Assembly: GCF_027594425.1 (NCBI RefSeq)
Contig: NZ_CP115159.1
Location: forward strand, 3,371,001-3,435,000
DNA from: Zunongwangia sp. HGR-M22
GTDB lineage: Bacteria; Bacteroidota; Bacteroidia; Flavobacteriales; Flavobacteriaceae
Direction: 5' to 3'
Length of the DNA: 64,000 nucleotides
How positions within the stretch are numbered: the stretch's first letter is position 1; every line of letters starts with the position of its first letter. This document shows positions 1 to 9,233 of the stretch, piece after piece. Made by a program: the position numbers and the translations under genes. Below the pieces are notes generated by a model, which had not been told where the DNA came from, ran no database searches, and worked only from the letters and a program-made list of their open reading frames with translations.

Positions 1-318
1 GATAAAGGAAATGTAATAAAAAAAAGAAGTGTTTTCGATTTTGAGAGATCTAAAAGGCTACATTGGATTCTTCCTCATCTTAAAGAAAATATAAATGGGG
101 CTGATATAAGGGTATTTAGCTCAAATCATAGGCAAAATGGAAGAAATATAAAAAGAACCTTTATTCATAATTTATCCAAAAATTATGTAATCATCCTGGA
201 ACCACAAAGATCCGGATCTGATTATTACTTTATAACTGCATATTATTTAGAAAAAAAATATGGCGGACACAAAACAATTAAAAATAAATACAAAAATAAA
301 CTACCCGAAATATATTAA
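1..318 (+). CDS. C-terminal part of a protein with possible PBECR/BECR-type nuclease domain (cut by window start)
   Basis: Frame 1 is open from base 1 to a TAA at 316-318, giving 105 residues without a visible start. The sequence has an R-x-x-R-LHWI motif near the start, then a YVIILEPQ strand, a DYYFITAYYLE segment and a basic KYKNK tail. This order (charged helix with LHWI, strand ending in IIL, TAYYL, K-rich end) resembles the small barnase/EndoU/colicin/RelE-like (PBECR) nuclease domains found at the C-terminus of phage and mobile-element proteins. That assignment is from memory of the family pattern and is uncertain. It lies on the element side of the integrase and converges with it, so it is probably cargo of the integrative element. 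Confidence 0.4.
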   Translation, partial: DKGNVIKKRSVFDFERSKRLHWILPHLKENINGADIRVFSSNHRQNGRNIKRTFIHNLSKNYVIILEPQRSGSDYYFITAYYLEKKYGGHKTIKNKYKNKLPEIY

Positions 319-324
319 AACGCA

Positions 325-357
325 AAGTCCGGCAAAGCTTCTGAGGCCGCCGGACTT
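325..357. terminator. Hairpin between the left-edge ORF and the integrase gene
   Basis: A 9-bp perfect stem (AAGTCCGGC at 325-333, GCCGGACTT at 349-357) lies between two convergent genes. U-runs on either side are weak, so this may be a bidirectional terminator or only a hairpin. Confidence 0.45.
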
Positions 358-447
358 CGTAATTCATTTCTCCTAATATGGTAGAATGAACAGTGCAAAT
401 ATATGATTGTTTTTGTATATAACCAAAGAAACGCTATTATAAATAAC

Positions 448-1758
448 TTAAAATTCAATAGTGTAGATATCTGAATGATCGGGTGGAATTGATTTTTTGT
501 GCTTTCTTAAATAATTCTTTATCCCCACAACACTCTTATGCAGTGTTATTGGCATCAATTTAAATAAAATTTCTTGCTCTCCCATTCCTTCATCTACAAG
601 GCTATTATATAAATTCATAATTGCGGTATGCCGGCAGCTGTATATCCCGTATTCCCTGCCAAAGCCCAACCTGGTCTTGACTTCTCTAAATCTTTTACCA
701 AAATGATCTGCCTTACTTTTCAAGGAAACATCCCAATCTGCAGGTTTATTTTGATTCGTAAATAAAGTATAGGATGGTGGAGCTTTCTCTAACTCCATTT
801 CTTTTATAGTCGGTTTCAATTTCTCAATTACGCGTCTTACGCTTAAATCATCGGTTTTAGTTTCAACTTGGAGCAACCAGTTTTTAGTATTTATATCTTT
901 TACCTTTAACCTGCAGATTTCAAGCGGTCGCAACAAAGAATAAATTACAAAGGAAACATAGTGTTTTAAATAAGGATCTGTTTTCTCGAGTTCTTCTTTG
1001 ATGATCCGGAGTTCTTCCATAGTAAAAGCTTTATTGTTTACCGGATCTGATTCTACATTCGGAATATCTTTAATAAAGTTATAAGGGATTAACCGCTCAT
1101 TTTTCATCGTAGTAAATAACGCAGAAAGACTCGATTTATGATTATTTACTGAACTACCGGAGACTTCTTTCCCGGTTTGCTCATTCACATAATCAAATCG
1201 TAACCAATCTAGGAACTCATAGAACTGATCAATTCCAAAATGTGAAGGATCTGCTCCGTAATAACCGTTTTCCTTTGCCCAATGTAGAAAACGATTCATG
1301 TGAAACTCATAACCGTTAAGCGTAGATTCCTTTTTCCCGGACTTCAATTTAATTTTATAAGCGTATTCCATCGCGGTGGCCAGTGTCATTTGTGGTCCAC
1401 GATGTTTTGCTTTCTTAGACTTTCGCTCTTCGGTATCCGGAACCCATCCTCGCTCTAAAGCAAGGCTTAAAATAGAAGCTAAATGTTTCCCTGCAGCTCT
1501 TCGTTCTTTAATAGTTTTAAGCCGATTGATCTTCTTTGTAAAAGTAAATTTCTTATCGAGTGGGCCATCTGGATTGGATCGCCAATGAATATAAACGTAC
1601 CACCTTTTTCCAGGAGCAACAGTTGGTTTGCCATTTACTCTTGGAATGTAAAGCTTTGGAATAGAATATCTCTTTTTCGCCATCGAAATTTCTAATTCAA
1701 TTATAGAATTTCTGGGTACGTTTCTGGGTACGTTTTCGTTTTTATCCTTATTTTTCAT
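448..1758 (-). CDS. Tyrosine recombinase / site-specific integrase of an integrative element
   Basis: 436 residues. An N-terminal arm-DNA-binding type segment (about 28-110) is followed by a SAM-like core-binding domain (about 120-235) and the catalytic domain. Catalytic positions visible: Arg277 in LLRPLE, Lys301 in the beta-hairpin, Arg376-His377 in YSCRHT (the usual first His is Tyr373), His407, and nucleophile Tyr416 in IKNYLRK. Family enzymes excise and integrate mobile DNA. The gene sits just downstream of the tRNA-Leu 3' end, the classic position for an element integrated at a tRNA. The start is uncertain: residues 10-16 (VPRNVPR) are encoded by a 12-bp tandem repeat, and Met26 at 1683 (MAKKRYSIPK) looks like the natural N-terminus. 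Confidence 0.9.
   Translation of the reverse strand: MKNKDKNENVPRNVPRNSIIELEISMAKKRYSIPKLYIPRVNGKPTVAPGKRWYVYIHWRSNPDGPLDKKFTFTKKINRLKTIKERRAAGKHLASILSLALERGWVPDTEERKSKKAKHRGPQMTLATAMEYAYKIKLKSGKKESTLNGYEFHMNRFLHWAKENGYYGADPSHFGIDQFYEFLDWLRFDYVNEQTGKEVSGSSVNNHKSSLSALFTTMKNERLIPYNFIKDIPNVESDPVNNKAFTMEELRIIKEELEKTDPYLKHYVSFVIYSLLRPLEICRLKVKDINTKNWLLQVETKTDDLSVRRVIEKLKPTIKEMELEKAPPSYTLFTNQNKPADWDVSLKSKADHFGKRFREVKTRLGFGREYGIYSCRHTAIMNLYNSLVDEGMGEQEILFKLMPITLHKSVVGIKNYLRKHKKSIPPDHSDIYTIEF
1709..1732. repeat. 12-bp perfect tandem repeat at the integrase 5' end
   Basis: TTTCTGGGTACG occurs twice back to back (1709-1720 and 1721-1732), about 85-105 bp from the tRNA-Leu 3' end. If the integrase starts at Met26, this DNA is non-coding and lies between the att site and the gene. 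That is a plausible place for arm-type integrase or excisionase binding sites (inference). Confidence 0.6.
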
Positions 1759-1785
1759 ATTAAAAAGAAGGGACTAAAAACAAGA

Positions 1786-1809
1786 AAACCCCTGTTTTTG
1801 CAGGGGTTT
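1786..1809 (-). terminator. Rho-independent terminator downstream of tRNA-Leu
   Basis: Stem AAACCCCTG (1786-1794) pairs with CAGGGGTTT (1801-1809) around a 6-nt loop. Read on the minus strand it is followed by TTTTCTTGTTTTT. It ends the tRNA transcript just before the integrase gene and may lie within the attachment site. Confidence 0.75.
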
Positions 1810-1814
1810 CTCTG

Positions 1815-1900
1815 TACTCGGAGCGGGACTTGAACCCGCACGAACGTTGCTGTTCATTGGATTTTAAGTCCAACGTGTCTACCAATTCCACCATCCGAGC
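1815..1900 (-). tRNA. tRNA-Leu (anticodon UAA)
   Basis: 86 nt on the minus strand. The acceptor stem GCTCGGA pairs with TCCGAGT (one terminal G-U), with discriminator A. The anticodon loop CTTAAAA gives anticodon TAA at plus-strand 1864-1866. A long class II variable arm and the T-arm GCGGGTTCAAGTCCCGC are present. CCA is not encoded. The 3' end faces the integrase, making it the likely integration target. Confidence 0.95.
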
Positions 1901-1918
1901 ATAATATTATATATACTG

Positions 1919-1991
1919 AGCGAAAAACGGGATTCGAACCCGCGACCTCCACCTTGGCAAGGTGGCGCTCTACCAACTGAGCTATTTTCGC
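1919..1991 (-). tRNA. tRNA-Gly (anticodon GCC)
   Basis: 73 nt on the minus strand. The acceptor GCGAAAA pairs with TTTTCGC. The D-arm AGCTCAGTTGGTAGAGC, anticodon loop TTGCCAA and T-arm GCGGGTTCGAATCCCGT are clear. It lies 18 bp upstream of tRNA-Leu and is probably co-transcribed with it. Confidence 0.95.
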
Positions 1992-2081
1992 GTATTTAAA
2001 AGAACTTTCGGTTTTACCGATGCGCAATTGTTTATTGCGGATGCAAATTTAGCACATTTCTTAAAACGACAAAGCTTTTTT

Positions 2082-4718
2082 TTAATTTTTTACGTTTTCG
2101 GCCTTCTTTTTTTGTTTTACCGAGAGCATTCGCTTAATCTCATTTAGCTTCATTAACGCTTCTACCGGCGTAAGTGTATCAATATCAATACTTACCAATT
2201 CATCACGTAAATCTTCCAGCAAAGGGTCGTCCAGATTAAAAAAACTAAGCTGCATCTCTTCTTCTGCAGATTTTTTTAAAACTTCGCTGCTTTCTTCCAT
2301 ATTATGGCTTTGCTCCAGCTTTTTTAAGATCTTATTGGCCCTATGTAACACCTGTTGTGGCATCCCCGCCATTTTTGCTACATGAATCCCAAAACTATGT
2401 TCGCTCCCCCCGGGAACGAGCTTCCGTAGAAAAAGAACATTATCCTCTAATTCCTTTACAGAGACATTATAATTCTTAATGCGGCTAAAGGTATCACACA
2501 TTTCATTTAACTCGTGATAATGCGTCGCAAATAGCGTTTTTGGGCGTGATGGATGCTCGTGCAGATACTCACTAATCGCCCAGGCAATCGAAATCCCGTC
2601 ATAGGTACTCGTCCCACGACCAATTTCATCTAAAAGTACTAAACTCCGTTCAGAAATATTATTCAGAATATTAGCGGTTTCGTTCATTTCTACCATAAAC
2701 GTCGATTCGCCCATCGAGATATTATCACTGGCGCCAACCCTGGTAAAAATCTTATCCACTAAACCGATATTAGCCGATTTTGCCGGCACAAAACTTCCCA
2801 TTTGGGCCATTAGTACAATTAGTGCGGTTTGGCGCAAAATAGCCGACTTACCACTCATATTTGGCCCGGTAATCATAATCACCTGCTGCTCTTCACGATC
2901 TAAGAAAACGCTGTTGGTCACATACGATTCGCCAATAGGCAATTGCTTTTCGATCACCGGATGACGACCATCTTCAATTTGCAACTCGAAGCCTTCCTCG
3001 ATTTCAGGCTTACAGTATTGCTCGATCTTCGCCTGCTGTGCAAACGAACATAAACAGTCCAATTGCGCAATCAACTGCGCGTTTTGCTGTACCGGCTGAA
3101 TATAATCGCTCATCCAAAGCACCAATTTCGAAAATAAGTCCTGTTCTAATTGCAGGATTTTCTCCTCGGCACCTAAAATTTTAGCCTCGTATTCTTTTAA
3201 TTCTTCGGTAATATAACGTTCCGCATTTACCAGCGTTTGTTTTCTTACCCACTCGGCCGGCACCTTATCTTTATGCGTGTTTCGCACTTCGATATAATAG
3301 CCGTACACATTGTTATTTCCAATCTTCAGCGAAGTAATACCTGTAGCCGCACTTTCACGCTCCAGCATATTATCCAGGTAGTCTTTTCCTGAAAACGCAA
3401 TATCACGAAGTTCGTCCAGTTCTTTATGAAATCCTCTTGCGATCACATTTCCTTTTTGTACCAATACCGGCGCCTCCTCGTTAATGCTCTCCTTTATTTT
3501 AGACCGAAGTAATTCACAGGCATGTAAATTATCGCCAATCACTTTTAAAGCTTCGTTTTCGCATCCTAAAGCTGTTTCCTTTACCGGAATAATAGCTTCT
3601 AAGGAATTTTTAAGCTGAATTACTTCTCTTGGTGAAACTTTACCCGTTGCTACTTTTGAAATTAAACGTTCTAAATCGCTCATTTCTTTTACCTGCTCCT
3701 GTATCTTATATAAAACCTCGGGATGTTCTAAAAGATAGCCAACAACCTCGTGGCGCTTCTTTATTTTTTCTGAATTTTTTAATGGCAGCGCCAGCCAACG
3801 TTTCAGTAATCGGCCTCCCATAGGCGAAATCGTCTTATCGATCACATCTAGAAGGGTTACTGCATTGGCGGCTGTACTATGATATAATTCAAGATTCCGT
3901 ATAGTAAACCGATCCATCCAAACATATTCTTCTTCTGCAATACGATTTATCGCGGTAATATGCTGAAGCTTGTTATGCTGAGTTTCGGCAAGGTAATGAA
4001 GAATCGATCCTGAAGCTATAATTCCTTCCTCTAAATGAGCAACCCCAAAACCTTTTAAAGAAGCCGTTTTAAAATGACTATTTAAGGTTTCACTAGCAAA
4101 GTCGTTTTTAAAGACCCAATCTTCTAAGTAAAAAACATGATAATCTTCCCCAAAATCAGAAGCAAAATTCTTTTTATATTTCTTCTGAATTAAAACTTCA
4201 CTCGGGTTAAAATTCTGAAGCAGTTTATCGATGTATTCTTGCGTTCCCTGCGCGGTTAAAAATTCACCCGTAGAAACATCCAAGAATGAGATACCAAGAT
4301 TTCTTTTTCCATAGTGTATCGCACAAAGAAAATTATTCGATTTACTATTTAAAACCTCGTCACTTAAAGCTACACCCGGAGTCACAAGTTCGGTTACTCC
4401 ACGCTTCACGATCTTCTTGGTCATTTTTGGATCTTCTAATTGATCGCAAATAGCCACACGCTGCCCTGCTTTTACAAGCTTAGGCAAATACGTATTTAAA
4501 GAATGATGCGGAAAACCTGCAAGCTCGCTTCGCTCGCCGCCGTTATTTCTATTGGTTAGCACAATGTTTAAAATTCTGGCAGCTACCACTGCATCGGCTC
4601 CAAAAGTCTCATAAAAATCACCTACTCTAAACAATAACATTGCATCAGGATATTTAACTTTTATCGCTAAATACTGTTTCATTAAAGGGGTCACTTTTGC
4701 TTCTTTTTTTGCTGTCAA
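2082..4718 (-). CDS. mutS: DNA mismatch repair protein MutS
   Basis: 878 residues, full length for MutS. It recognises mispairs and uses ATP to recruit MutL. The N-terminal mismatch-contact motif is visible as GDFYETFG (Phe35 and Glu37 of the Phe-x-Glu wedge). The lever/clamp region follows, then Walker A GPNMSGKS (about residue 617), Walker [14 protein letters not shown], and a helix-turn-helix dimer region near [14 protein letters not shown]. The start codon is TTG at 4716-4718. The conserved KVTPLMKQY block lies before the first internal Met, so a start upstream of that Met is required and no ATG is available. The gene stands alone, with the tRNAs about 90 bp downstream on the same strand. 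Confidence 0.97.
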   Translation of the reverse strand: MTAKKEAKVTPLMKQYLAIKVKYPDAMLLFRVGDFYETFGADAVVAARILNIVLTNRNNGGERSELAGFPHHSLNTYLPKLVKAGQRVAICDQLEDPKMTKKIVKRGVTELVTPGVALSDEVLNSKSNNFLCAIHYGKRNLGISFLDVSTGEFLTAQGTQEYIDKLLQNFNPSEVLIQKKYKKNFASDFGEDYHVFYLEDWVFKNDFASETLNSHFKTASLKGFGVAHLEEGIIASGSILHYLAETQHNKLQHITAINRIAEEEYVWMDRFTIRNLELYHSTAANAVTLLDVIDKTISPMGGRLLKRWLALPLKNSEKIKKRHEVVGYLLEHPEVLYKIQEQVKEMSDLERLISKVATGKVSPREVIQLKNSLEAIIPVKETALGCENEALKVIGDNLHACELLRSKIKESINEEAPVLVQKGNVIARGFHKELDELRDIAFSGKDYLDNMLERESAATGITSLKIGNNNVYGYYIEVRNTHKDKVPAEWVRKQTLVNAERYITEELKEYEAKILGAEEKILQLEQDLFSKLVLWMSDYIQPVQQNAQLIAQLDCLCSFAQQAKIEQYCKPEIEEGFELQIEDGRHPVIEKQLPIGESYVTNSVFLDREEQQVIMITGPNMSGKSAILRQTALIVLMAQMGSFVPAKSANIGLVDKIFTRVGASDNISMGESTFMVEMNETANILNNISERSLVLLDEIGRGTSTYDGISIAWAISEYLHEHPSRPKTLFATHYHELNEMCDTFSRIKNYNVSVKELEDNVLFLRKLVPGGSEHSFGIHVAKMAGMPQQVLHRANKILKKLEQSHNMEESSEVLKKSAEEEMQLSFFNLDDPLLEDLRDELVSIDIDTLTPVEALMKLNEIKRMLSVKQKKKAENVKN

Positions 4719-5036
4719 ACCAGGAGAATTTTAGAAACGCTAAAATAAAGAAACCTCATTGCGATTAGAAAATCTGAGCATAGCTTTTATTCACATTTTT
4801 TTAACAGTGAACAGTGAACTAAATTGATTGTTATCGGATAATCTTCAAAATCGCATTAAACAATTTTAACAACCAATTATCATTTTTGATCATATTTCTT
4901 CGTAATTCTGAACTTTTCTATCCGGAAACTGCACCTTGTTCAGTTTCTAGTAGGATGAGGTTCCTTGTCAATCACGGAATGACGATAATTAAAAATTAGC
5001 TTATTGCTGAGAACTAAAACCTATCTTGTTAATTGT
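4719..5036. repeat. Gene-free gap with heptamer-period tract and REP-like hairpins
   Basis: No credible ORF. 4803-4820 holds ACAGTGA twice in tandem. 4925-4947 is an inverted repeat (GAAACTG/CAGTTTC). 4961-4979 is a second hairpin (TTCC/GGAA) followed by ATGACG, matching the repeat family also found near 13.64 and 22.21 kb. 5025-5052 is a second heptamer-period tract that runs into the 3' end of the next gene. Confidence 0.55.
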
Positions 5037-6287
5037 TCATTGATAATTGACTTTTGAAATAAGCTTTCCAACCGATCCTTTTTCCGAAGGAACCAATTCA
5101 AATTCAAAATCGGGGTTTAAGCCTTTTTCTTTTCTGTGGGAAACATAAATAATTGCAGTGTCACTTTGCGCTGCAATCTGATTGATAAGATTAGTGATCT
5201 TTAAAGCACTTTTATCATCTAAACCTGTAGAAGGTTCGTCTAAAATTAACAATGGTGGATGTTTTATCATCGCGCGAGCGATTAGAAGCATTCGCTTTTC
5301 AAGATTGGACAGATCATTAAATATTTTCTTGGCTTTATCCCGAAAACCTAGAGTTTCTAACCACTGCCTAGCCAAAGCTTTTTGTTTATCTGTTGGTTTT
5401 TGATAAAGGCCAACACTATCAACCAATCCTGAAATCACCATATCTTCAACCGTATTTCTACGAGTAAACAGTTCCGTTAAAGCGGGAGAAAAATAACCGA
5501 TTTTTTTCTTGATATCCCAAACCGATTCGCCGCTTCCTTTTTTCTTTCCGAAGAGAAATAAATCAACTCCATAAGCTTTTGGGTTATCACCGTAAACCAT
5601 ACTCAAAATCGTGGTTTTTCCAGATCCGTTTGAGCCGGTAAGTTTCCAGAATTCACCTCGCTTCACTTCCCAGGTGATATTCGTTAAAATAGGGCGTTCT
5701 TCATAAGAAACATTAACCTTATCCAGCTTAATCAGGCTTTCGCGAATATTTTTAAAAGTTTTAGGAGCAGGTGGGATCGCCTTTATTTCCGCTAAAAACT
5801 CCTTCTTATTTTCTTTAAAATCGGCTTTATTTTTCAGAATAGCTTTCCCGTTGGAATCAAAAATTAGCACCTCATCGATAAATGCTAAAATATCTTCTTC
5901 CCTTCTAAAGATTTGTAGCATTGCAAAATCAGATTTCACTTCAGCCAATCTCGATTTAAAGCTCGCTACAGATTGCACATCTAAACAATCGAAAGGATCG
6001 TCTAAAATAAGGTATTCTGGCTCTTTTTTCAGTAAAAACTCGAGTAAAGCTTTACGTTTTTCACCACTGGAGAAAGTTCTCAAGCTGCGATCCTGATCTT
6101 TTACTAAAACTGAATTTCCATGTTTTTGATCTTTTTTTATAAAACTTTGAAGAACAGCTTCAGAATGTTCAAATCCTTTTTTATGCTGAAATTCTTCAAA
6201 TCCGGGTACTTTTTTATCTTTTTTTAGATCATCCACTAGTCGGGAAACTAATTTGTGATCTTCGGCATAAATTGCAATATGCTTCAT
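5037..6287 (-). CDS. Twin-ABC ATPase, ModF-like, with one degenerate half
   Basis: 416 residues, two ABC ATPase halves and no membrane segments. Half 1 (about 1-175) has no Walker A but keeps a good signature FSSGEK (72-77) and a Walker B YLILDD (92-97) in which the catalytic Glu is Asp. Half 2 (about 185-416) has Walker A GSNGSGKTT (218-226), Walker B LLILDEP (346-352) and an H-loop VSHR, but a degraded signature LSNLEKR (326-332). Because ABC sites are composite, this predicts one complete ATP site (half-2 Walker motifs with half-1 signature) and one dead site. The architecture resembles ModF, whose role is not settled. It lies 3 bp after the esterase gene, suggesting co-transcription. Its last codons (VNYQ-stop) are part of a heptamer repeat. 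Confidence 0.8.
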   Translation of the reverse strand: MKHIAIYAEDHKLVSRLVDDLKKDKKVPGFEEFQHKKGFEHSEAVLQSFIKKDQKHGNSVLVKDQDRSLRTFSSGEKRKALLEFLLKKEPEYLILDDPFDCLDVQSVASFKSRLAEVKSDFAMLQIFRREEDILAFIDEVLIFDSNGKAILKNKADFKENKKEFLAEIKAIPPAPKTFKNIRESLIKLDKVNVSYEERPILTNITWEVKRGEFWKLTGSNGSGKTTILSMVYGDNPKAYGVDLFLFGKKKGSGESVWDIKKKIGYFSPALTELFTRRNTVEDMVISGLVDSVGLYQKPTDKQKALARQWLETLGFRDKAKKIFNDLSNLEKRMLLIARAMIKHPPLLILDEPSTGLDDKSALKITNLINQIAAQSDTAIIYVSHRKEKGLNPDFEFELVPSEKGSVGKLISKVNYQ

Positions 6288-6290
6288 TTT

Positions 6291-7202
6291 TTACTCTATT
6301 TTTTTAAGCCAGTCACTTAATCGCTCGCTCCAATTTTCCAGATAATACTTTCCGTTAGCCAGCGCAAAACCATGCCCTCCTTCAGGATAAATATGCATCT
6401 CTGTTTTTACATTATTTTTGTGAAGCGCAGCATACATCCGCAAACTGTTTTCAACCGGCACCGCGCCATCGTCACTTGCGTGCAAAATAAACGTGGTTGG
6501 TGTATTTTCGGTTACTTGTAAATCGTTAGAAAACTGCATTTCTAATGCTGCACTTGGATTTTTCCCCAGTAAATTTTCGCGTGAGCCCTGATGTGTAATT
6601 TCAGGATCCATGTTAATTACCGGATAAATTAAAATCATAAAGTCTGGACGAATTTCTTCAGAATCTATACTATCTATTGCTGAATAAAATGCCTCCTGAA
6701 AATGCGTTCCTAAAGTCGAAGCTAAATGCCCACCGGCAGAAAAGCCCATTACACCAACTTTATTTTTATCAATATTCCATGCTGAAGCATTAGCGCGAAG
6801 CAATCGAATACCACGTTGTGCATCTTGCAGTGGCGCTTTAAAATTTTCTTTTACTGAAGCTGAACCCGGTAATCTATATTTCAAGACTCCGGCTGCGATG
6901 CCTTTAGTATTTAAAAATTTAGCAATCTGCGTACCTTCCCAATCGTAAGCCAGGCCAGCATAACCGCCACCGGGACAAACCAAAACCGCCTGGCCGGTCG
7001 CGGTTTGTTTAACCGGAAGATAAACTTCTAAAGTAGGTTGTTGCACCTTCGAAATCCAAACCACATCACCATCATTAATCTCTTCTTTTTCTGAAGATTT
7101 TTGATAATTGGGCATTTTATTTTCTGGCCAAAGTGGTAAAGTTTGGATTTGTGCCGAAAGCGAAAAACTCAAGAAAAGGCAAAGAATGCTAATTATTTTC
7201 AT
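6291..7202 (-). CDS. Secreted alpha/beta-hydrolase (acetyl-esterase/lipase-like)
   Basis: 303 residues from the ATG at 7202. An upstream in-frame ATG at 7247 would bury the signal peptide, so 7202 is preferred because the protein then begins MKIISILCLFLSFSLSAQ, a normal Sec signal. The oxyanion motif CPGGGY is at about 76-81. The nucleophile elbow GFSAGG puts Ser at 155. Asp245 (HASDDGAVP) and His277 (GGHGF) complete the triad. It resembles the BD-FAE/acetyl-xylan esterase-type hydrolases of Bacteroidota. The substrate cannot be read from sequence. It precedes the twin-ABC gene by 3 bp. Confidence 0.85.
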   Translation of the reverse strand: MKIISILCLFLSFSLSAQIQTLPLWPENKMPNYQKSSEKEEINDGDVVWISKVQQPTLEVYLPVKQTATGQAVLVCPGGGYAGLAYDWEGTQIAKFLNTKGIAAGVLKYRLPGSASVKENFKAPLQDAQRGIRLLRANASAWNIDKNKVGVMGFSAGGHLASTLGTHFQEAFYSAIDSIDSEEIRPDFMILIYPVINMDPEITHQGSRENLLGKNPSAALEMQFSNDLQVTENTPTTFILHASDDGAVPVENSLRMYAALHKNNVKTEMHIYPEGGHGFALANGKYYLENWSERLSDWLKKIE

Positions 7203-7277
7203 TAGAATTGAATTATTTAGCATAAAGATATTAAATGTTATTATCACGCTATATCATTTCTGAAGTTTAATCGAAAA

Positions 7278-9125
7278 CTATTGATATCCCGCTGCCTGAA
7301 GATTAAATAATTCGGCATATAGTTTATCGTTTCTCATTAATTCTTTGTGGGTGCCGATTTCCAGAACTGCGCCATCTTTCAATACCATAATTCGGTCTGC
7401 AATTCGTACCGTACTAAAGCGGTGTGAAATGATCACGGCGGTTTTTCCTTCTGTAAGATTTATAAAACGATCGAAAGCTTCGGTTTCTGCCCGCGCATCT
7501 AAGGCTGAAGTTGGTTCATCCAAAATCAAAACCTCAGCATCTTTAATATACGCTCTGGCAATTGCGATTTTTTGCCATTGCCCGCCAGAAAGGTCTTTCC
7601 CCTGCTTAAATCGTTTCCCTAATTGCTGATCTAATCCTTTTGGAACATCATCGATTACCTGATTTGCCAAACTTTTTTCGGCTGCAACATCTAATTTAAA
7701 TTGATTGTCGATTTCACGAATATCGCCCATAGCGATATTTTCTCGAAGGGTCAATTCAAACTTTACAAAATCCTGAAAAATGACTCCGAAATACTGCTGA
7801 TATTGCGTTTTATCATATTGCTTTACCGGAATATCTTCCAGTAAAATTTCTCCTTCAGTCGGTTCGTAAAAGCGCAGTAACAGTTTGATCAGCGTGGTCT
7901 TTCCGGCTCCATTCTCTCCCACAAAAGCCAGTTTTTCGCCGGCGAGTAATTCAAAATTAATATTACGAACCACCCATTTATCTGATTTTGGATATTTAAA
8001 GCCTACATTTTTAAAACGGAATCCTTTTTTAATTTCCCTGGGAAGTGGTAAACCATCAATTACGGCATCCTCGTATTTAAGATCCAAAAACTCAAAGTAA
8101 TCCTGAAGATACAGCGCACTTTCGGTTATTGCCGTAAAACGAGTGAAAAATCCCTGCAATTTTGAGCGTAAGCGATTAAATGACCCCGATAAAAACGTAA
8201 GATCACCCAAACTAAAAACGCCTAGAACCGTTCTGTACACGATGAGTAAATAGGCACCATAGTAGGCAGAAGTTCCAATCACATTAAACACCGAACCCCA
8301 ACCGGCTCTTTTTTTCGCCAGTTTTTTATTCGCTACGTAATATTGATCTGAAAGTGACTTAAATCGATTCGCAAGATATCCCGAAAGTCCGAATAACTTC
8401 ACTTCTTTTGCCGTCACATCACTTGCCCCAGCATAACGTAAATAATCAAGTTCGCGGCGCTCCTGCGTCCAGCTTCTGGCTAAAGAATAACTGGTGCCGC
8501 TAAATTTTATTTCATTTATAATAGTAGGAACAATTGAGACTACCAACAAAATAATCAACCAGGGCTCAAAAGCTACTACACCGATAAGCAACGATAAAAT
8601 CACGATTAGATCTTCGCCCTGTGCAAGAATATTGGACATTAAACCAACCCTTCCGGTAGTTTGTCTACGGGCTCTTTCAAGTTTATCGTAAAACTCGGAA
8701 TCTTCTAATTGATCGAGATTCAGTTCGGCTGTTTTTTCAATAATTTTTACAGAAGTATCTATCGAATATTGATCACCAAGCAAAGCATCGGTTAGTGAAA
8801 CTCCTCGACTCAAAAGATCTGATAAGATCGCCAACCCAAATTCTGCAGCAACAAACATCCATAATCGGGAAAGGTCTTTTACTTCGGCATCGATTTGTAA
8901 CACCACCTCATCGATAATGATCTTCCCTATCCATAGCAAGGCTAAAGGAATGACCGCACTTAAAATTCGGCTACCAATATTGGCGTAAAACAACGGCGGA
9001 TTTACTTTCCTTATCTCTTGGAAGAATCGCGGTACAAATTTTAAAGAAGCAAAACTTTCTTTAAGATTGATCTTATTGGGTTCTAAAGACTTTTTTGGTT
9101 TTGGCAAATGATTTGGTTTTAACAC
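7278..9125 (-). CDS. ABC exporter half-transporter (fused membrane and ATPase domains)
   Basis: 615 residues. The membrane domain (about 45-345) has paired hydrophobic helices near 50-75, 90-105, 170-205 and 280-315. The nucleotide-binding domain follows: Walker A GENGAGKTT (403-411), signature LSGGQ (512-516), Walker B VLILDEP (532-538), H-loop His568. Such half-transporters work as dimers and export lipids, peptides or drugs; the substrate here is unknown. The start is a GTG at 9123-9125; no ATG occurs in frame until about residue 90. A terminator lies upstream, so the gene has its own promoter or weak read-through. Confidence 0.9.
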   Translation of the reverse strand: MLKPNHLPKPKKSLEPNKINLKESFASLKFVPRFFQEIRKVNPPLFYANIGSRILSAVIPLALLWIGKIIIDEVVLQIDAEVKDLSRLWMFVAAEFGLAILSDLLSRGVSLTDALLGDQYSIDTSVKIIEKTAELNLDQLEDSEFYDKLERARRQTTGRVGLMSNILAQGEDLIVILSLLIGVVAFEPWLIILLVVSIVPTIINEIKFSGTSYSLARSWTQERRELDYLRYAGASDVTAKEVKLFGLSGYLANRFKSLSDQYYVANKKLAKKRAGWGSVFNVIGTSAYYGAYLLIVYRTVLGVFSLGDLTFLSGSFNRLRSKLQGFFTRFTAITESALYLQDYFEFLDLKYEDAVIDGLPLPREIKKGFRFKNVGFKYPKSDKWVVRNINFELLAGEKLAFVGENGAGKTTLIKLLLRFYEPTEGEILLEDIPVKQYDKTQYQQYFGVIFQDFVKFELTLRENIAMGDIREIDNQFKLDVAAEKSLANQVIDDVPKGLDQQLGKRFKQGKDLSGGQWQKIAIARAYIKDAEVLILDEPTSALDARAETEAFDRFINLTEGKTAVIISHRFSTVRIADRIMVLKDGAVLEIGTHKELMRNDKLYAELFNLQAAGYQ

Positions 9126-9180
9126 GTTCTCAAAAATGGTCTGATATTTTACAAAAACCTTACTAGACTTATTGAAATAA

Positions 9181-9211
9181 AAAAGCCCCGAGAAATTAAT
9201 TCGGAGCTTTT
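9181..9211 (-). terminator. Terminator of the tricorn-like protease gene
   Basis: AAAAGCCCCGA (9181-9191) pairs with TCGGAGCTTTT (9201-9211) with one mismatch. On the minus strand a T-rich run follows, 23 bp after the protease stop codon. Confidence 0.8.
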
Positions 9212-9233
9212 ATAATTCGAATTTGATAGAGAA

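Noticed and set aside
1962-2147. 61-codon plus-strand ORF
   Set aside because: Runs antisense through tRNA-Gly and the end of mutS.
7203-7247. Longer N-terminus of the esterase from ATG 7247
   Set aside because: Places a hydrophilic and mixed segment before a normal signal peptide; the shorter start is favoured.
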